A program made the position numbers and the translations under genes. The notes beneath the pieces were generated by a model. The model worked only from the letters and a program-made list of their open reading frames with translations. It searched no databases and was not told the origin of the DNA. From IMG/VR virus record IMGVR_UViG_3300047359_000830, positions 1 through 57,046 of that record: DNA of 57,046 nt, one strand, 5' to 3'. Within the stretch, counting starts at the first letter, position 1; each line of letters begins with the position of its first letter. The stretch is from a virus. Of this stretch, positions 1-7,427 are shown in pieces.

Positions 1-51
1 GGAAACAATAGAATTACTAAGAATACATTATTAATAAAAGTGATTAAATGA
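1..51 (+). CDS. C-terminal end of an upstream gene (partial)
   Basis: Frame 1 is open from the window edge and ends at TGA 49-51, giving the last 16 residues of a protein ending LLIKVIK. The stop overlaps the RNase H start codon as ATGA, the same coupling used repeatedly elsewhere in the window. Too little remains to identify the protein. Confidence 0.5.
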   Translation, partial: GNNRITKNTLLIKVIK

Positions 52-902
52 TACTAATAGATTTTACTCAGACCATAATAGCAGGTCTGATGGCACAACT
101 CAAAATGAATGATGGTGAGATTAACGAAGATATGTTAAGACACATGATTCTAAACTCTGTAAGAAATTACAGTAAACGATACTCACAGGACTATGGACAA
201 ATAGTTCTATGTACTGATGCAAGTAATCCTTGGAGACGAGAATTCTTTCCACAATACAAAGCAAACCGTAAGAAGACAAGAGAAGCATCTGATATGGATT
301 GGAAACTTATCTTCGATACACTACAGAAAGTTAAAGACGAGATAAGAGATAACTTTCCCTACCACTACCTGTATGTCGAAAGATGCGAGGCAGATGATAT
401 CATTGCAGTGTTAACTAAACATTCAAAGGAACCAGTCCTAATCGTTTCAGGTGATAAGGACTTCCAACAGTTGCAGAAGTATGACTATGTCAAACAATGG
501 TCTCCTAATCTAAACAAGTTCGTTGAACCAGATGATGCAGATACATTTCTAAAAGAACATATTCTCAGAGGAGATAAGTCAGACGGTATACCAAATATAC
601 TATCAGCAGACAATTGTTTAGACGAAGGTATCAGACAAACCCCTTTAAGAAAACCTGTAGTAGATAAGTACCTCAGGATTAGTATTGAAAAGGACGATAA
701 ATACTATCGGAACTATTTAAGAAACCAAACTTTGATTGACTTAGAATTTATACCAGATGATGTTGTAGAAAGTATTCTTAACAATTTTGGTGAGTCTACA
801 CCACCGAGTGGCAAAGTATTTGATTATCTTAGAGAGCATAGATTAAATGAATTGATGGACAACATTGGTGATTTTACACAATATAATATGGTGAGGACCT
901 AA
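48..902 (+). CDS. rnh: T4-type RNase H (5'-3' nuclease, FEN family)
   Basis: 284 aa, close to the 305 aa of T4 RNase H, which removes lagging-strand RNA primers. Acidic metal-binding residues of the FEN/5'-nuclease fold are visible: D5 in ILIDFTQ, D57 in LCTDASNPWRREFFPQYKAN, E114/D116/D117 in ERCEADDII, and D136/D138 in VSGDKDFQQL. The helix-3-turn-helix region RGDKSDGIPN follows at about 174-183. The start overlaps the preceding stop (ATGA). In T4, rnh lies near genes 33, 59 and 32; here those genes are about 10 kb downstream, so accessory genes have been inserted or the order has changed. Confidence 0.93.
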   Translation: MILIDFTQTIIAGLMAQLKMNDGEINEDMLRHMILNSVRNYSKRYSQDYGQIVLCTDASNPWRREFFPQYKANRKKTREASDMDWKLIFDTLQKVKDEIRDNFPYHYLYVERCEADDIIAVLTKHSKEPVLIVSGDKDFQQLQKYDYVKQWSPNLNKFVEPDDADTFLKEHILRGDKSDGIPNILSADNCLDEGIRQTPLRKPVVDKYLRISIEKDDKYYRNYLRNQTLIDLEFIPDDVVESILNNFGESTPPSGKVFDYLREHRLNELMDNIGDFTQYNMVRT

Positions 903-905
903 ATT

Positions 906-1424
906 ATGACAACAGAAAAGAAAAGAGGAAGAGGAAGACCTAAGGGTGCTCCTAACAAACCAAAGATGGAATTGGTCACAGAAAGAATCAATCTACCTAA
1001 CGGTGCTGATGTATATGAAATATTATGTCAGGCAAACATCGTTGCAGAAACAGATGTACCTACTGCAGTTAATGGATTAAAAATCTTTAACGATAGAAAC
1101 GGTGCAGTAAGTAAAGTGTTAAGATGGTTGTTCGATAAGAACATTCATTCAACATTACCTGAAGGAGAAACTCCTTACAAAAAGAATGATGCACCTGATT
1201 CACAACTATCTGAAACAGGATTAAAGTTTGAGTTTAAAAAGTTTCAATACTTTGTGACTGAACAGGTACCACAGGCTCGTAGAGAGACAATGTGGATTGA
1301 ACTGTTAGAAGGTATGCATCATAAAGAAGCAGAACTAATTGACTTGGTTAAGGATAAGAAGAATCCATTCCCTAACATAACAAAGGAAATGGCATCAGAA
1401 GCGTTTCCTGAGATACAAGTTTAA
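906..1424 (+). CDS. Conserved phage protein with AT-hook-like N-terminus (DUF6433-like)
   Basis: 172 aa. The N-terminus KRGRGRPKGAPNKPK (about residues 6-20) contains the Gly-Arg-Pro core of an AT-hook, so minor-groove DNA binding is plausible. The C-terminal half (VPQARRETMWIELLEGMHH...EAELIDLVKDKK) resembles, from memory, a conserved T4-type phage family with no known function. It sits 3 nt after RNase H and is probably co-transcribed with it. The position is like that of T4 dsbA (a dsDNA-binding protein next to rnh), but I see no sequence support for calling it DsbA. Confidence 0.6.
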   Translation: MTTEKKRGRGRPKGAPNKPKMELVTERINLPNGADVYEILCQANIVAETDVPTAVNGLKIFNDRNGAVSKVLRWLFDKNIHSTLPEGETPYKKNDAPDSQLSETGLKFEFKKFQYFVTEQVPQARRETMWIELLEGMHHKEAELIDLVKDKKNPFPNITKEMASEAFPEIQV

Positions 1425-1436
1425 ATAAATATTAAT

Positions 1437-1510
1437 GTGGTCAGAGACTATACATAAAAGAAAGGGAGTTTAGTTTAACTTCGATGTATAAACTTCTAGT
1501 CGAGTACCAC
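1437..1510 (+). other. Possible folded 5' leader of the 1534 gene
   Basis: The 109-nt gap before 1534 can form nested helices: GTGGT 1437-1441 with ACCAC 1506-1510, GACTATACAT 1446-1455 with ATGTA 1484-1488 and TAGTC 1497-1501, and an inner AGTT/AACT hairpin (1467-1480). Each helix is only 4-5 bp in AT-rich DNA, so chance is a real alternative. The span does not fit a tRNA: there is no T-loop and no 7-bp acceptor stem. Confidence 0.2.
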
Positions 1511-1533
1511 TCCATGGATTTTTAGGATATATT

Positions 1534-2982
1534 ATGGCAGACGAACAATCAACATTTCAAAGTGAAGCAGTGGAACTTTCAGAGTTAGAACGAATCACCC
1601 AAAGACTTAACACCTTTACTGTAGGATTAAAACCTGCGAATGCAGAACAGGTTAATCAAATCATGCAGAAAGGGTTATCAGCAGGTAACTTTAAACTAGA
1701 TGAACTAGATGCACTTGTTCAAATCAGAGAACAGGTCAATGCAGGTATTATAGATTACAATACCCAAGTACAAGTTGCAACCAAACGAATACAAGAACTA
1801 GAACAAGAAGAACTTCAAAAACAGAAGGACTTACTTGCACGAACTCTTGTAGAAAAGGATGACTTAGTCACCGAAGAAAGAAAGTTAAAGAAACTTGCAC
1901 AACAAGAATTAAAAATTGTTGCAGAACAAAACAAGATTCTTCAGGCACAACTCGAAGCATTATCAAATGTTCAGAACAATGTCACATCTAAACCAATACA
2001 AGATTTACTAGACGAGTCAAGAGCATCTGCTGAAATGAATGCCTCTGATAGACCAAAGTCTAAAGCATGGGACATGGTAAGACAGGCAAGACCTGATGAA
2101 GAACCATTTGTTGGTGAAGTAAAAGAACAAGTTGCAGAAGCCAAGAAAGCATTCAAAGACTTTGAAGAAGAGTCGGTTACCATAACTCCAAATGCAGATA
2201 CACAATTCACACCAAAAGGTGATACATTAGATTCATTCTATGACGAAGTAGAAAGAGTTAACGAAGTTGCAGATGCCGATGAAATGGACATCGATGAAGT
2301 GTTATCTATTGATGAATATCATCCAACAAACGATGAGTTAATGGGAGAACCTGATGATGATGTCGAAGTAGGTTTTGCAGACGACTTCGATGAAGATGAA
2401 GACTTTACCGATTCAGCAGACTTCTACAATGGTGTTTCACCAGAAGAAGCATTAGAAGATGTCAACGAAAAGTTTGAAGACACACTTGAAAGTTTAGAGG
2501 ATTCAGAACCAGTTCCTTCTACAGGACAAGTCACATCTAAACCTGTAATCTCAGGTGGTAATGCACCAAACATTCAGGCACAAGTAAGTGAACCTGAAAA
2601 CATTGTTGCACCAGTCGAAGAAGAGAAGAAAACTATTCCTACTTTTGATACTGAAGAAGAACTTATTGCATCAGTTAATGCAAAGGTCAACATCATAGAA
2701 GATGAAGCAGAAGAAGAGTATGAAGAGATTACAATTCCTTCAAGGTCAGAATTAGAAAACAGTTCTAAAGCAGAAGTGCAAGAAGAGGGTGATAAGTTAG
2801 GTTTCGAACTATCTGGTACTAAAGAAGAAATGATTGACCAGTTCGAAGAACAAACAGAAGCGTTTATTGCATCATTGCAAGAAGACGGTGATTTCATCAG
2901 TGCATCTGAAACAGACAATACTCGAAGTGATGAGGAGAAAAAAGATGGTGATGATGATGTCAGAGACGGTGGATACTTCTAA
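1534..2982 (+). CDS. Acidic coiled-coil protein, function unknown
   Basis: 482 aa. Roughly residues 60-150 are rich in Gln/Glu/Lys/Leu with heptad character (RIQELEQEELQKQKDLLAR), predicting a long coiled coil. From about residue 190 to the end it is strongly acidic (runs of D/E such as DEDEDFTDSADF) and probably disordered, ending in GDDDVRDGGYF. I do not recognise a family. Acidic coiled-coil proteins can be scaffolds or DNA mimics, but nothing here decides between them. It is preceded by TTTTTAGGATATATT and ATG. Confidence 0.7.
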   Translation: MADEQSTFQSEAVELSELERITQRLNTFTVGLKPANAEQVNQIMQKGLSAGNFKLDELDALVQIREQVNAGIIDYNTQVQVATKRIQELEQEELQKQKDLLARTLVEKDDLVTEERKLKKLAQQELKIVAEQNKILQAQLEALSNVQNNVTSKPIQDLLDESRASAEMNASDRPKSKAWDMVRQARPDEEPFVGEVKEQVAEAKKAFKDFEEESVTITPNADTQFTPKGDTLDSFYDEVERVNEVADADEMDIDEVLSIDEYHPTNDELMGEPDDDVEVGFADDFDEDEDFTDSADFYNGVSPEEALEDVNEKFEDTLESLEDSEPVPSTGQVTSKPVISGGNAPNIQAQVSEPENIVAPVEEEKKTIPTFDTEEELIASVNAKVNIIEDEAEEEYEEITIPSRSELENSSKAEVQEEGDKLGFELSGTKEEMIDQFEEQTEAFIASLQEDGDFISASETDNTRSDEEKKDGDDDVRDGGYF

Positions 2983-3415
2983 ACGAAAGTATACAGTTTC
3001 ACAATTCAATAAAGACCAAGTAAGCAGAATCTATTCAGAGAGACCCTTTGGAGAGAATCTGCTCAGGTTCAATCTACCAGAAGACCAAACAGTTTTTCTT
3101 GGTTTACAATTCAGACAATCCGCATATCTCTTTAAGAAGTTAGATAGTAAAAAGAAGGAGAACTTTTATATTAGTTCATTCTCTTATCCTTGTCCACGAA
3201 TAGGTGAGACATTAGAGGCATTAGAAGTACAACTCTACAATTACAAAGAGAACGGAGACCCTAGGTCTTGTCTCATCAATCAAGAAGACGACCCACAATT
3301 TATTTTATTACCACAAGATTGGTGTAATTTAGAAGATGAAGATGTTGTTGAGTTTCAATTTGTTAAAGAATCAGGACTAGATACTGAAAGGTACATAGAA
3401 GTTCATGTCGGTTAA
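2945..3415 (+). CDS. Hypothetical protein
   Basis: About 156 aa if translation starts at ATG 2945, which has a GAGGAG ribosome-binding site 7 nt upstream (2932-2937). ATGs at 2951, 2954 and 2957 are alternatives, and the frame stays open further upstream only within the preceding gene. It overlaps the end of the 1534 gene by 38 nt. The body contains FLGLQFRQSAYLF and VVEFQFVKESG and looks globular and beta-rich. No family recognised. It overlaps the radical-SAM gene by 11 nt, so it probably belongs to that operon. Confidence 0.7.
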   Translation: MVMMMSETVDTSKRKYTVSQFNKDQVSRIYSERPFGENLLRFNLPEDQTVFLGLQFRQSAYLFKKLDSKKKENFYISSFSYPCPRIGETLEALEVQLYNYKENGDPRSCLINQEDDPQFILLPQDWCNLEDEDVVEFQFVKESGLDTERYIEVHVG

Positions 3416-4340
3416 TAGAAACATTCCGATTCAGGCAGTCGACCAATATGATTTCTTGGAACATAGAAGAGAACAAGAAAAGAAACATTGGGATAAAGTT
3501 AAGACAAGTGAACCTTTAGATTCTATTCTTACTGTAGAGATTAACACAACAGAACTTTGTAATAGAACATGTGTGTTTTGTCCTCGACATGACCCTAAAA
3601 TATTCCCTAATAGAAATCTACATCTTACACCTAAGGGTGCATTAACTATTGCAGAAGAATTAGGAGAGAATAACTTTCAAGGCAAGATATCATTCAGTGG
3701 ATTTGGAGAGAATCTCCTTAATCCAGACTTCGTAGAGATAGTAAAGATATTCAGAACAGAATTACCTTATGCAACATTAGAGTGTAATACTAACGGAGAT
3801 AAACTTGACCATAAGTATCTCGTAAATCTTATACATGATTCAGGTTTAGATTTAATCTATATTAATCTGTATGACGGTATAGAACAGATGGATAAGTTTG
3901 AAGAAATGTTATTGTGGGCAGAGATACCTGTTGACAAGTATAAGTTTAGAATGCATTGGGGAGACTTTGAGAAACACGGACTCATATTAAACAATCGTAG
4001 TGGTGTTGTCGATTGGGTTGGTGTTGAAGATGATACTATAGAGAATCTAAAAGGTAAACCTTGTCATTATCCATTCTATAAAATGTTTGTAGACTGGAAC
4101 GGAGATGTATTGTTTTGTTCTAACGATTGGGGAAGAGAACATGTTGTAGGAAATCTTTTGCAACAATCTTTACATGATGTGTGGTTCTCTAAACCTATGA
4201 CAAAGATTCGTAAGAGATTAATGAAGGGAGATAGAAGTATGTCTCCTTGTAATAAATGTAGTGTAGACGGTTCACTATTTGGCAAACCGTCATTTGATAT
4301 AGTTAAGGAATATTATGAGAGTAGCAATAACAGGAAGTAG
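3405..4340 (+). CDS. Radical SAM protein with SPASM-like C-terminal cysteines
   Basis: 311 aa. The [4Fe-4S]/SAM motif CxxxCxxC is C52-C56-C59 in TTELCNRTCVFCPRHDP; a radical-SAM glycine region follows (SFSGFGENLLNPDF, about 97-109). The C-terminal cysteines C220, C238, C282 and C285 (PCNKC) with the FVDWNGDVLFCSN signature match the SPASM/twitch auxiliary-cluster domain. Family knowledge: radical SAM/SPASM enzymes often modify peptides or carbohydrates. The substrate is not visible here. It overlaps the following SDR gene by 26 nt and the preceding gene by 11 nt, forming one translationally coupled cluster with a sulfotransferase-like gene. Confidence 0.88.
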   Translation: MSVNRNIPIQAVDQYDFLEHRREQEKKHWDKVKTSEPLDSILTVEINTTELCNRTCVFCPRHDPKIFPNRNLHLTPKGALTIAEELGENNFQGKISFSGFGENLLNPDFVEIVKIFRTELPYATLECNTNGDKLDHKYLVNLIHDSGLDLIYINLYDGIEQMDKFEEMLLWAEIPVDKYKFRMHWGDFEKHGLILNNRSGVVDWVGVEDDTIENLKGKPCHYPFYKMFVDWNGDVLFCSNDWGREHVVGNLLQQSLHDVWFSKPMTKIRKRLMKGDRSMSPCNKCSVDGSLFGKPSFDIVKEYYESSNNRK

Positions 4341-4896
4341 TGGTCTTGCAAAGATAATTAAAGACACACTAGAAGCAACACCTTTTGGAGGTCGAACAAT
4401 TGAAGTGACACCAATTCGTTGTGATGATATTACAATGAACGGAACTCAGTGTTGGATATTCAGTGGGTATAAACCTTGTGATGTTCTAATCAATCTTGCA
4501 CACCAAGACCAATCTAAGATTCTATCTATTGCTCACGAGGCATGGGAAGGTGAGAAGACTAAAACTATTATTAATATCTCTAGTCGTGCAAGTCAACCAA
4601 ACATATCAAAAGGTTATGTATATGCAAGTGAGAAAGCACAACTCAATCACCTTGCAAACAATTATCAATACAACTCTAAGAAGAGATACAAGATGACCAC
4701 ACTTAACTTAGGACTTCTGGATAATGAGAATCTTCCGAGTGTTAAACACCAAGATGTTGCAGGTCTAATTCATAAACTTATAACAACATATCCAGATTAC
4801 GAGATTCCAGAGATTACATTACAGGCACATGCTAATTATCAAGGTGTACAGAGTGACAAAGAAACTCTAAGGGATATGGAAAGGTTTAATAAGTAA
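4315..4896 (+). CDS. SDR-type NAD(P)-dependent epimerase/dehydratase-like protein
   Basis: 193 aa. N-terminal nucleotide-binding motif TGSSGLAK (residues 6-13) after a beta strand MRVAI, followed by DVLINLAHQ (56-64). A catalytic-type YxxxK is present as Y103-A-S-E-K107 after INISSRAS (87-93). The order matches extended SDR nucleotide-sugar epimerases/dehydratases, but at 193 aa it is short and lacks most of the substrate domain. The start lies inside the end of the radical-SAM gene. It probably acts on a sugar or small metabolite in the same pathway as its neighbours (inference). Confidence 0.7.
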   Translation: MRVAITGSSGLAKIIKDTLEATPFGGRTIEVTPIRCDDITMNGTQCWIFSGYKPCDVLINLAHQDQSKILSIAHEAWEGEKTKTIINISSRASQPNISKGYVYASEKAQLNHLANNYQYNSKKRYKMTTLNLGLLDNENLPSVKHQDVAGLIHKLITTYPDYEIPEITLQAHANYQGVQSDKETLRDMERFNK

Positions 4897-4900
4897 TATT

Positions 4901-5539
4901 ATGTATGGTGTTATCGATTTAAATAAATCACAAGAAGAGGGTTCTGAACAGTTTATTTGTTTCATTGCACACCCTATGAAATGTGGTGGAACTACATTGA
5001 TAACCGAATTAAGAAAACATAAAGAACTTAGAGTAGTAAACTTAATTCCAGAATGTGACCATTATACACCAGCAGAAATTTTTAATATGATACCTAAGTT
5101 TTGGGGTCCTTGGAAACATTTACCTATCTACTGTATAACTCGACACCCTTATGAAAGATTTAAATCACAGTTATCCTTTATACCTGTAATCATGTCATAT
5201 GGTAAAAGACCAGAAAGATTTTTCGAAAAGACTCCACACCAACTATCAGGTTCTACATTGTTTTGTCCTCAATGGAAATATATGAGTTGGAAAGGAAAGA
5301 GACTGGAGAATCTTAAACAAATTAAACTAGAAGATGTCACTGGTACTACAATTGATATTGAGGGGTTTAAGGTAGACATGTCTAATCATCTTAACACCAA
5401 AGAGTGGGCATCAGACCAAGTGAATCACAAACTTAGTGATGCAGATACTTTATCTAAATTACTTTTTGGAGAAAACACAAAAGAATACATACATAAATCT
5501 TACCCTAACGACTTTGAAAACATAGGATACTATAAATAA
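4901..5539 (+). CDS. Sulfotransferase-like protein
   Basis: 212 aa. HPMKCGGTTLITEL (24-37) resembles the PAPS 5'-phosphosulfate loop (P-loop-like KTGGTS/T), and ITRHPYERFKSQLSF (79-93) resembles the 3'-phosphate motif RxPYxRxxSxxxxF of sulfotransferases. Both are in the usual order and spacing. Family knowledge: these enzymes move sulfate from PAPS to sugars, tyrosines or small molecules. It is 4 nt after the SDR gene. The acceptor is unknown. A nucleotide-binding protein without transferase activity is the alternative. Confidence 0.72.
   Translation: MYGVIDLNKSQEEGSEQFICFIAHPMKCGGTTLITELRKHKELRVVNLIPECDHYTPAEIFNMIPKFWGPWKHLPIYCITRHPYERFKSQLSFIPVIMSYGKRPERFFEKTPHQLSGSTLFCPQWKYMSWKGKRLENLKQIKLEDVTGTTIDIEGFKVDMSNHLNTKEWASDQVNHKLSDADTLSKLLFGENTKEYIHKSYPNDFENIGYYK
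5531..5538 (+). promoter_or_regulatory. T4-type late promoter element TATAAATA
   Basis: Perfect TATAAATA overlapping the end of the sulfotransferase-like gene, with exactly 5 nt (ATACT) before ATG 5544. In T4 the element spans -13 to -6, so +1 would be the A of the start codon. Confidence 0.6.
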
Positions 5540-5543
5540 TACT

Positions 5544-5792
5544 ATGACTACAGAATATAACGATTTCGGTTTTACCGCTTTGGATGCAGATGAACTTGCG
5601 GCCATTGATACAAAGATAATTGAGAAGACTACAACTGCAACGGATGTAATTAATAAACTTGATAACTTTGTAAGACCACTGTTGGAGAATCTTGCAAAGG
5701 ATTCAGATAAGGATTATATCTACTGGCCTAACAGAGTGGAGATTATCAATAAGAAACTTAAAGAATTAGACGAAATTCAAAAGAGTTTATAA
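5544..5792 (+). CDS. Small conserved T4-type phage protein
   Basis: 82 aa. The C-terminal half KDYIYWPNRVEIINKKLKE is a signature I recall from small proteins in marine T4-type phages; no function is known to me. The first half is predicted helical. There is no Shine-Dalgarno at normal spacing; a TATAAATA element ends 5 nt before the ATG, so a leaderless late transcript is possible. A new promoter starts right after its stop. Confidence 0.75.
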   Translation: MTTEYNDFGFTALDADELAAIDTKIIEKTTTATDVINKLDNFVRPLLENLAKDSDKDYIYWPNRVEIINKKLKELDEIQKSL

Positions 5793-5799
5793 AACCGCT

Positions 5800-5828
5800 T
5801 TACATTACCCTCCACTTTTTAGTATACT
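5800..5828 (+). promoter_or_regulatory. Sigma70-type promoter TTTACA-N17-TATACT
   Basis: TTTACA 5800-5805, 17-nt spacer, TATACT 5823-5828, followed by an AGGAG-type site (CAGGAG) before ATG 5860. The spacer holds CACTTTT next to the -10, as do the two duplicated promoters at 6347 and 6979, suggesting a shared early-promoter type. Confidence 0.65.
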
Positions 5829-5859
5829 AGACACTGTTAATTAAACACAGGAGTTTAAC

Positions 5860-6090
5860 ATGGACGAAACAATGAAGTTAGTCAAACTAGGTCGAGAAAT
5901 GATAACACAGGCAGAAGAGAATAAGGTGTTTGCTAAAGATGATGCAAAGTGGAATACTTGTGTTGTTGCAGGCAATCGACTTACAACTATAGGAACTACA
6001 TACGGTATACAGAGTGTAAAAGACTTAAAGAAACCAGAACGAGAAATAATCTTAGAGTTCTTAGATTTAAATGAGGGGGTACTTGCATGA
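5860..6090 (+). CDS. Small hypothetical protein
   Basis: 76 aa, first gene after the 5800-5828 promoter, with a good ribosome-binding site (ACAGGAGTTTAACATG). Predicted mostly helical (KLVKLGREMITQAEENKVF, ETT-poor, no Cys pair). No family recognised. The last codons overlap the start of the next small gene. Small early genes of this kind often encode host-takeover functions, but nothing shows that here. Confidence 0.65.
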   Translation: MDETMKLVKLGREMITQAEENKVFAKDDAKWNTCVVAGNRLTTIGTTYGIQSVKDLKKPEREIILEFLDLNEGVLA

Positions 6091-6266
6091 GAGTATTAGT
6101 AGAATCATACGGAGACATTAGAATCTTTTCTGATAGACCATTCGGTTATAAGAGATACTATGTTCAATGGGAAGACGGAACAGAATCAATGTTTAGTGGT
6201 CTTTGGTACACTGAAAAGAAAGTTAAATCGGTTGTAGAAGACCATATCAGAAATATACCCATATGA
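6087..6266 (+). CDS. Small hypothetical protein (59 aa)
   Basis: ATG 6087 overlaps the preceding stop (ATGA), with GAGGGGG 6073-6079 as a ribosome-binding site 7 nt upstream. It encodes a compact, basic-aromatic protein (FGYKRYYVQWEDGTE...FSGLWYTEKKV) with a likely small beta-sheet core. Stop TGA 6264-6266 again overlaps the next start. No family recognised. Confidence 0.6.
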   Translation: MRVLVESYGDIRIFSDRPFGYKRYYVQWEDGTESMFSGLWYTEKKVKSVVEDHIRNIPI

Positions 6267-6343
6267 AAGACCCATTCGAAGAAATACGACCTGCATTCAC
6301 AGTTCTTATAATTGCAGTATTGATTGTAATTATTTTATTCTAG
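6263..6343 (+). CDS. Tiny single-span membrane peptide (26 aa)
   Basis: ATG 6263 overlaps the preceding stop by 4 nt (ATGA). The peptide has a charged head MKDPFEEIRP and a hydrophobic tail AFTVLIIAVLIVIILF that fits one transmembrane helix with the head outside the bilayer. Its TAG stop is the first triplet of the 59-bp repeat. Translational coupling and composition support it; the small size limits certainty. Confidence 0.5.
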   Translation: MKDPFEEIRPAFTVLIIAVLIVIILF

Positions 6344-6399
6344 GCGTTGACAATGCGTATCACTTTTTGATACCATATACCTATAATGAAAAAAGGAGA
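6341..6399 (+). promoter_or_regulatory. Regulatory cassette, copy 1 of a 59-bp perfect direct repeat
   Basis: Identical to 6973-7031. It holds, in order, the TAG stop of the upstream gene, TTGACA (6347-6352), a palindrome GTATCA-CTTTT-TGATAC (6357-6373) that overlaps a TACCAT -10 candidate at 18-nt spacing (6371-6376), a TATAAT (6382-6387) and the AAAAAAGGAG ribosome-binding site of the next gene. It resembles the mobile promoter/stem-loop cassettes known between small early genes of T4-type phages. Confidence 0.75.
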
Positions 6400-6403
6400 T
6401 AAT

Positions 6404-6781
6404 ATGAAAGACTTAAATGAATATGTAAACCAACTCTGTGAAGATTTGACACAACTTAAAAATACTAGGTGGTCTCATTGTGCAGAAGATGGTGCCTATT
6501 ATGGGGTCAAAGAAGGTCGTAAGTATATTAAGATAGTTTCTTATGACGATTCAAATGGTGGTGGTGCTTCAGTATGGGGTTTCATCAACAAATCAAATCC
6601 AAAATTCAAAGAAGGAGATGTTCTTCTTTCTGCTGGATGGAATTCACCTGCTCTTAACAAAGCAAGAGGTAATCTCATAGAGGGTTATCCTGTTCTAAAA
6701 TTTGGTGATAGATTCATGTACGGACCTGGTTATTGTTCAGGTGCAATTGCAGGAACACCAAGAGACGGAGGGTTTGTTTAA
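6404..6781 (+). CDS. Hypothetical protein downstream of promoter cassette copy 1
   Basis: 125 aa from ATG 6404. An in-frame ATG at 6386 is rejected because it lies upstream of the AAAAAAGGAG site that serves 6404. Gly-rich centre SNGGGASVWGFIN and FMYGPGYCSGAIAG suggest a compact beta fold. Contains three Cys without a clear metal pattern. No family recognised. The stop overlaps the next ATG by 1 nt. Confidence 0.7.
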   Translation: MKDLNEYVNQLCEDLTQLKNTRWSHCAEDGAYYGVKEGRKYIKIVSYDDSNGGGASVWGFINKSNPKFKEGDVLLSAGWNSPALNKARGNLIEGYPVLKFGDRFMYGPGYCSGAIAGTPRDGGFV

Positions 6782-6975
6782 TGGATAATTTATACGAGAT
6801 TAAATATGCCAATCTTCCCATGAATGTGAGGAACCATAAATTCGTTTTAGACTTTCTGAAGAATAATCCTTCGAGGATTAGATACAGAGGCAAATCAATT
6901 CCAGGTGTTTATAATAGAGCACCTCATCATTGCATAAAAAAGTATGCAACAACATTTACAATTTATCCACGATAG
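6781..6975 (+). CDS. Small basic hypothetical protein
   Basis: 64 aa from ATG 6781, coupled to the preceding stop. Basic and aromatic (NNPSRIRYRGKSIPGVYNRAP), ending FTIYPR. Its TAG stop is the first triplet of repeat copy 2, mirroring the arrangement at copy 1, so this gene and the one before it form a cassette bounded by two identical regulatory segments. No family recognised. Confidence 0.6.
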   Translation: MDNLYEIKYANLPMNVRNHKFVLDFLKNNPSRIRYRGKSIPGVYNRAPHHCIKKYATTFTIYPR

Positions 6976-7031
6976 GCGTTGACAATGCGTATCACTTTTT
7001 GATACCATATACCTATAATGAAAAAAGGAGA
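6973..7031 (+). promoter_or_regulatory. Regulatory cassette, copy 2 of the 59-bp direct repeat
   Basis: Base-for-base the same as 6341-6399: stop TAG, TTGACA 6979-6984, palindrome 6989-7005, TATAAT 7014-7019, AAAAAAGGAG. It drives the gene at 7038. The copies are 632 nt apart and carry two genes between them. Confidence 0.75.
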
Positions 7032-7037
7032 CTTAAT

Positions 7038-7427
7038 ATGATAATAAAAGATTACGAAGTATGTTCTCCTGATATGACATCAGGTGGGACTTCATTGCAA
7101 GGATATAAGACAACAACCTATGACAGGTTGTGTCAAGTTTTAGGTCCACCAACATTTACAAGTGCAGACCCATATGACAAGGTCAATTGTGAGTGGTACT
7201 TAGATACTAAATGGTATGATGCAAACAATGTCGATGAGATTGACTATGACGACTGGAACTATGAGACAGTCACAATTTATAATTGGAAAGACGGTAGAAT
7301 TCCTACTGAAGAGTATCAATGGCATGTTGGTGGTAAATCAATATGGGCAACAGATGTTGTTGACATGATACTTGATAATTTCAATAGAAACGGTGAGAAC
7401 CATAACGGAGAAAGATATGTCGCTTAA
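7038..7427 (+). CDS. Hypothetical protein downstream of promoter cassette copy 2
   Basis: 129 aa from ATG 7038, after AAAAAAGGAG at optimal spacing. Acidic and aromatic: CEWYLDTKWYDANN and DYDDWNYETVTIYNWKDGR, reading as a small beta-rich domain. The C-terminus MILDNFNRNGENHNGERYVA overlaps the next gene. I do not recognise a family. Confidence 0.7.
   Translation: MIIKDYEVCSPDMTSGGTSLQGYKTTTYDRLCQVLGPPTFTSADPYDKVNCEWYLDTKWYDANNVDEIDYDDWNYETVTIYNWKDGRIPTEEYQWHVGGKSIWATDVVDMILDNFNRNGENHNGERYVA

Noticed and set aside
906-1424. T4 DsbA by position after rnh
   Set aside because: Sequence and length (172 versus 89 aa in T4) do not match; only the location and a possible AT-hook agree.
1437-1514. 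tRNA gene
   Set aside because: No TTCGANN T-arm with 5-bp stem, no 7-bp acceptor and no anticodon arm. No other tRNA was seen in the window either.
6347-6387. TTGACA paired with TATAAT in the duplicated cassette
   Set aside because: The spacing is 29 nt, too long for one sigma70 promoter; TACCAT at 18 nt is the better -10 partner, and the TATAAT may be chance or a second promoter.
6386-6403. Upstream start ATG 6386 for the 6404 gene
   Set aside because: This ATG lies before and within the AAAAAAGGAG ribosome-binding site, which is correctly spaced only for ATG 6404. The same reasoning applies to ATG 7038 after copy 2.
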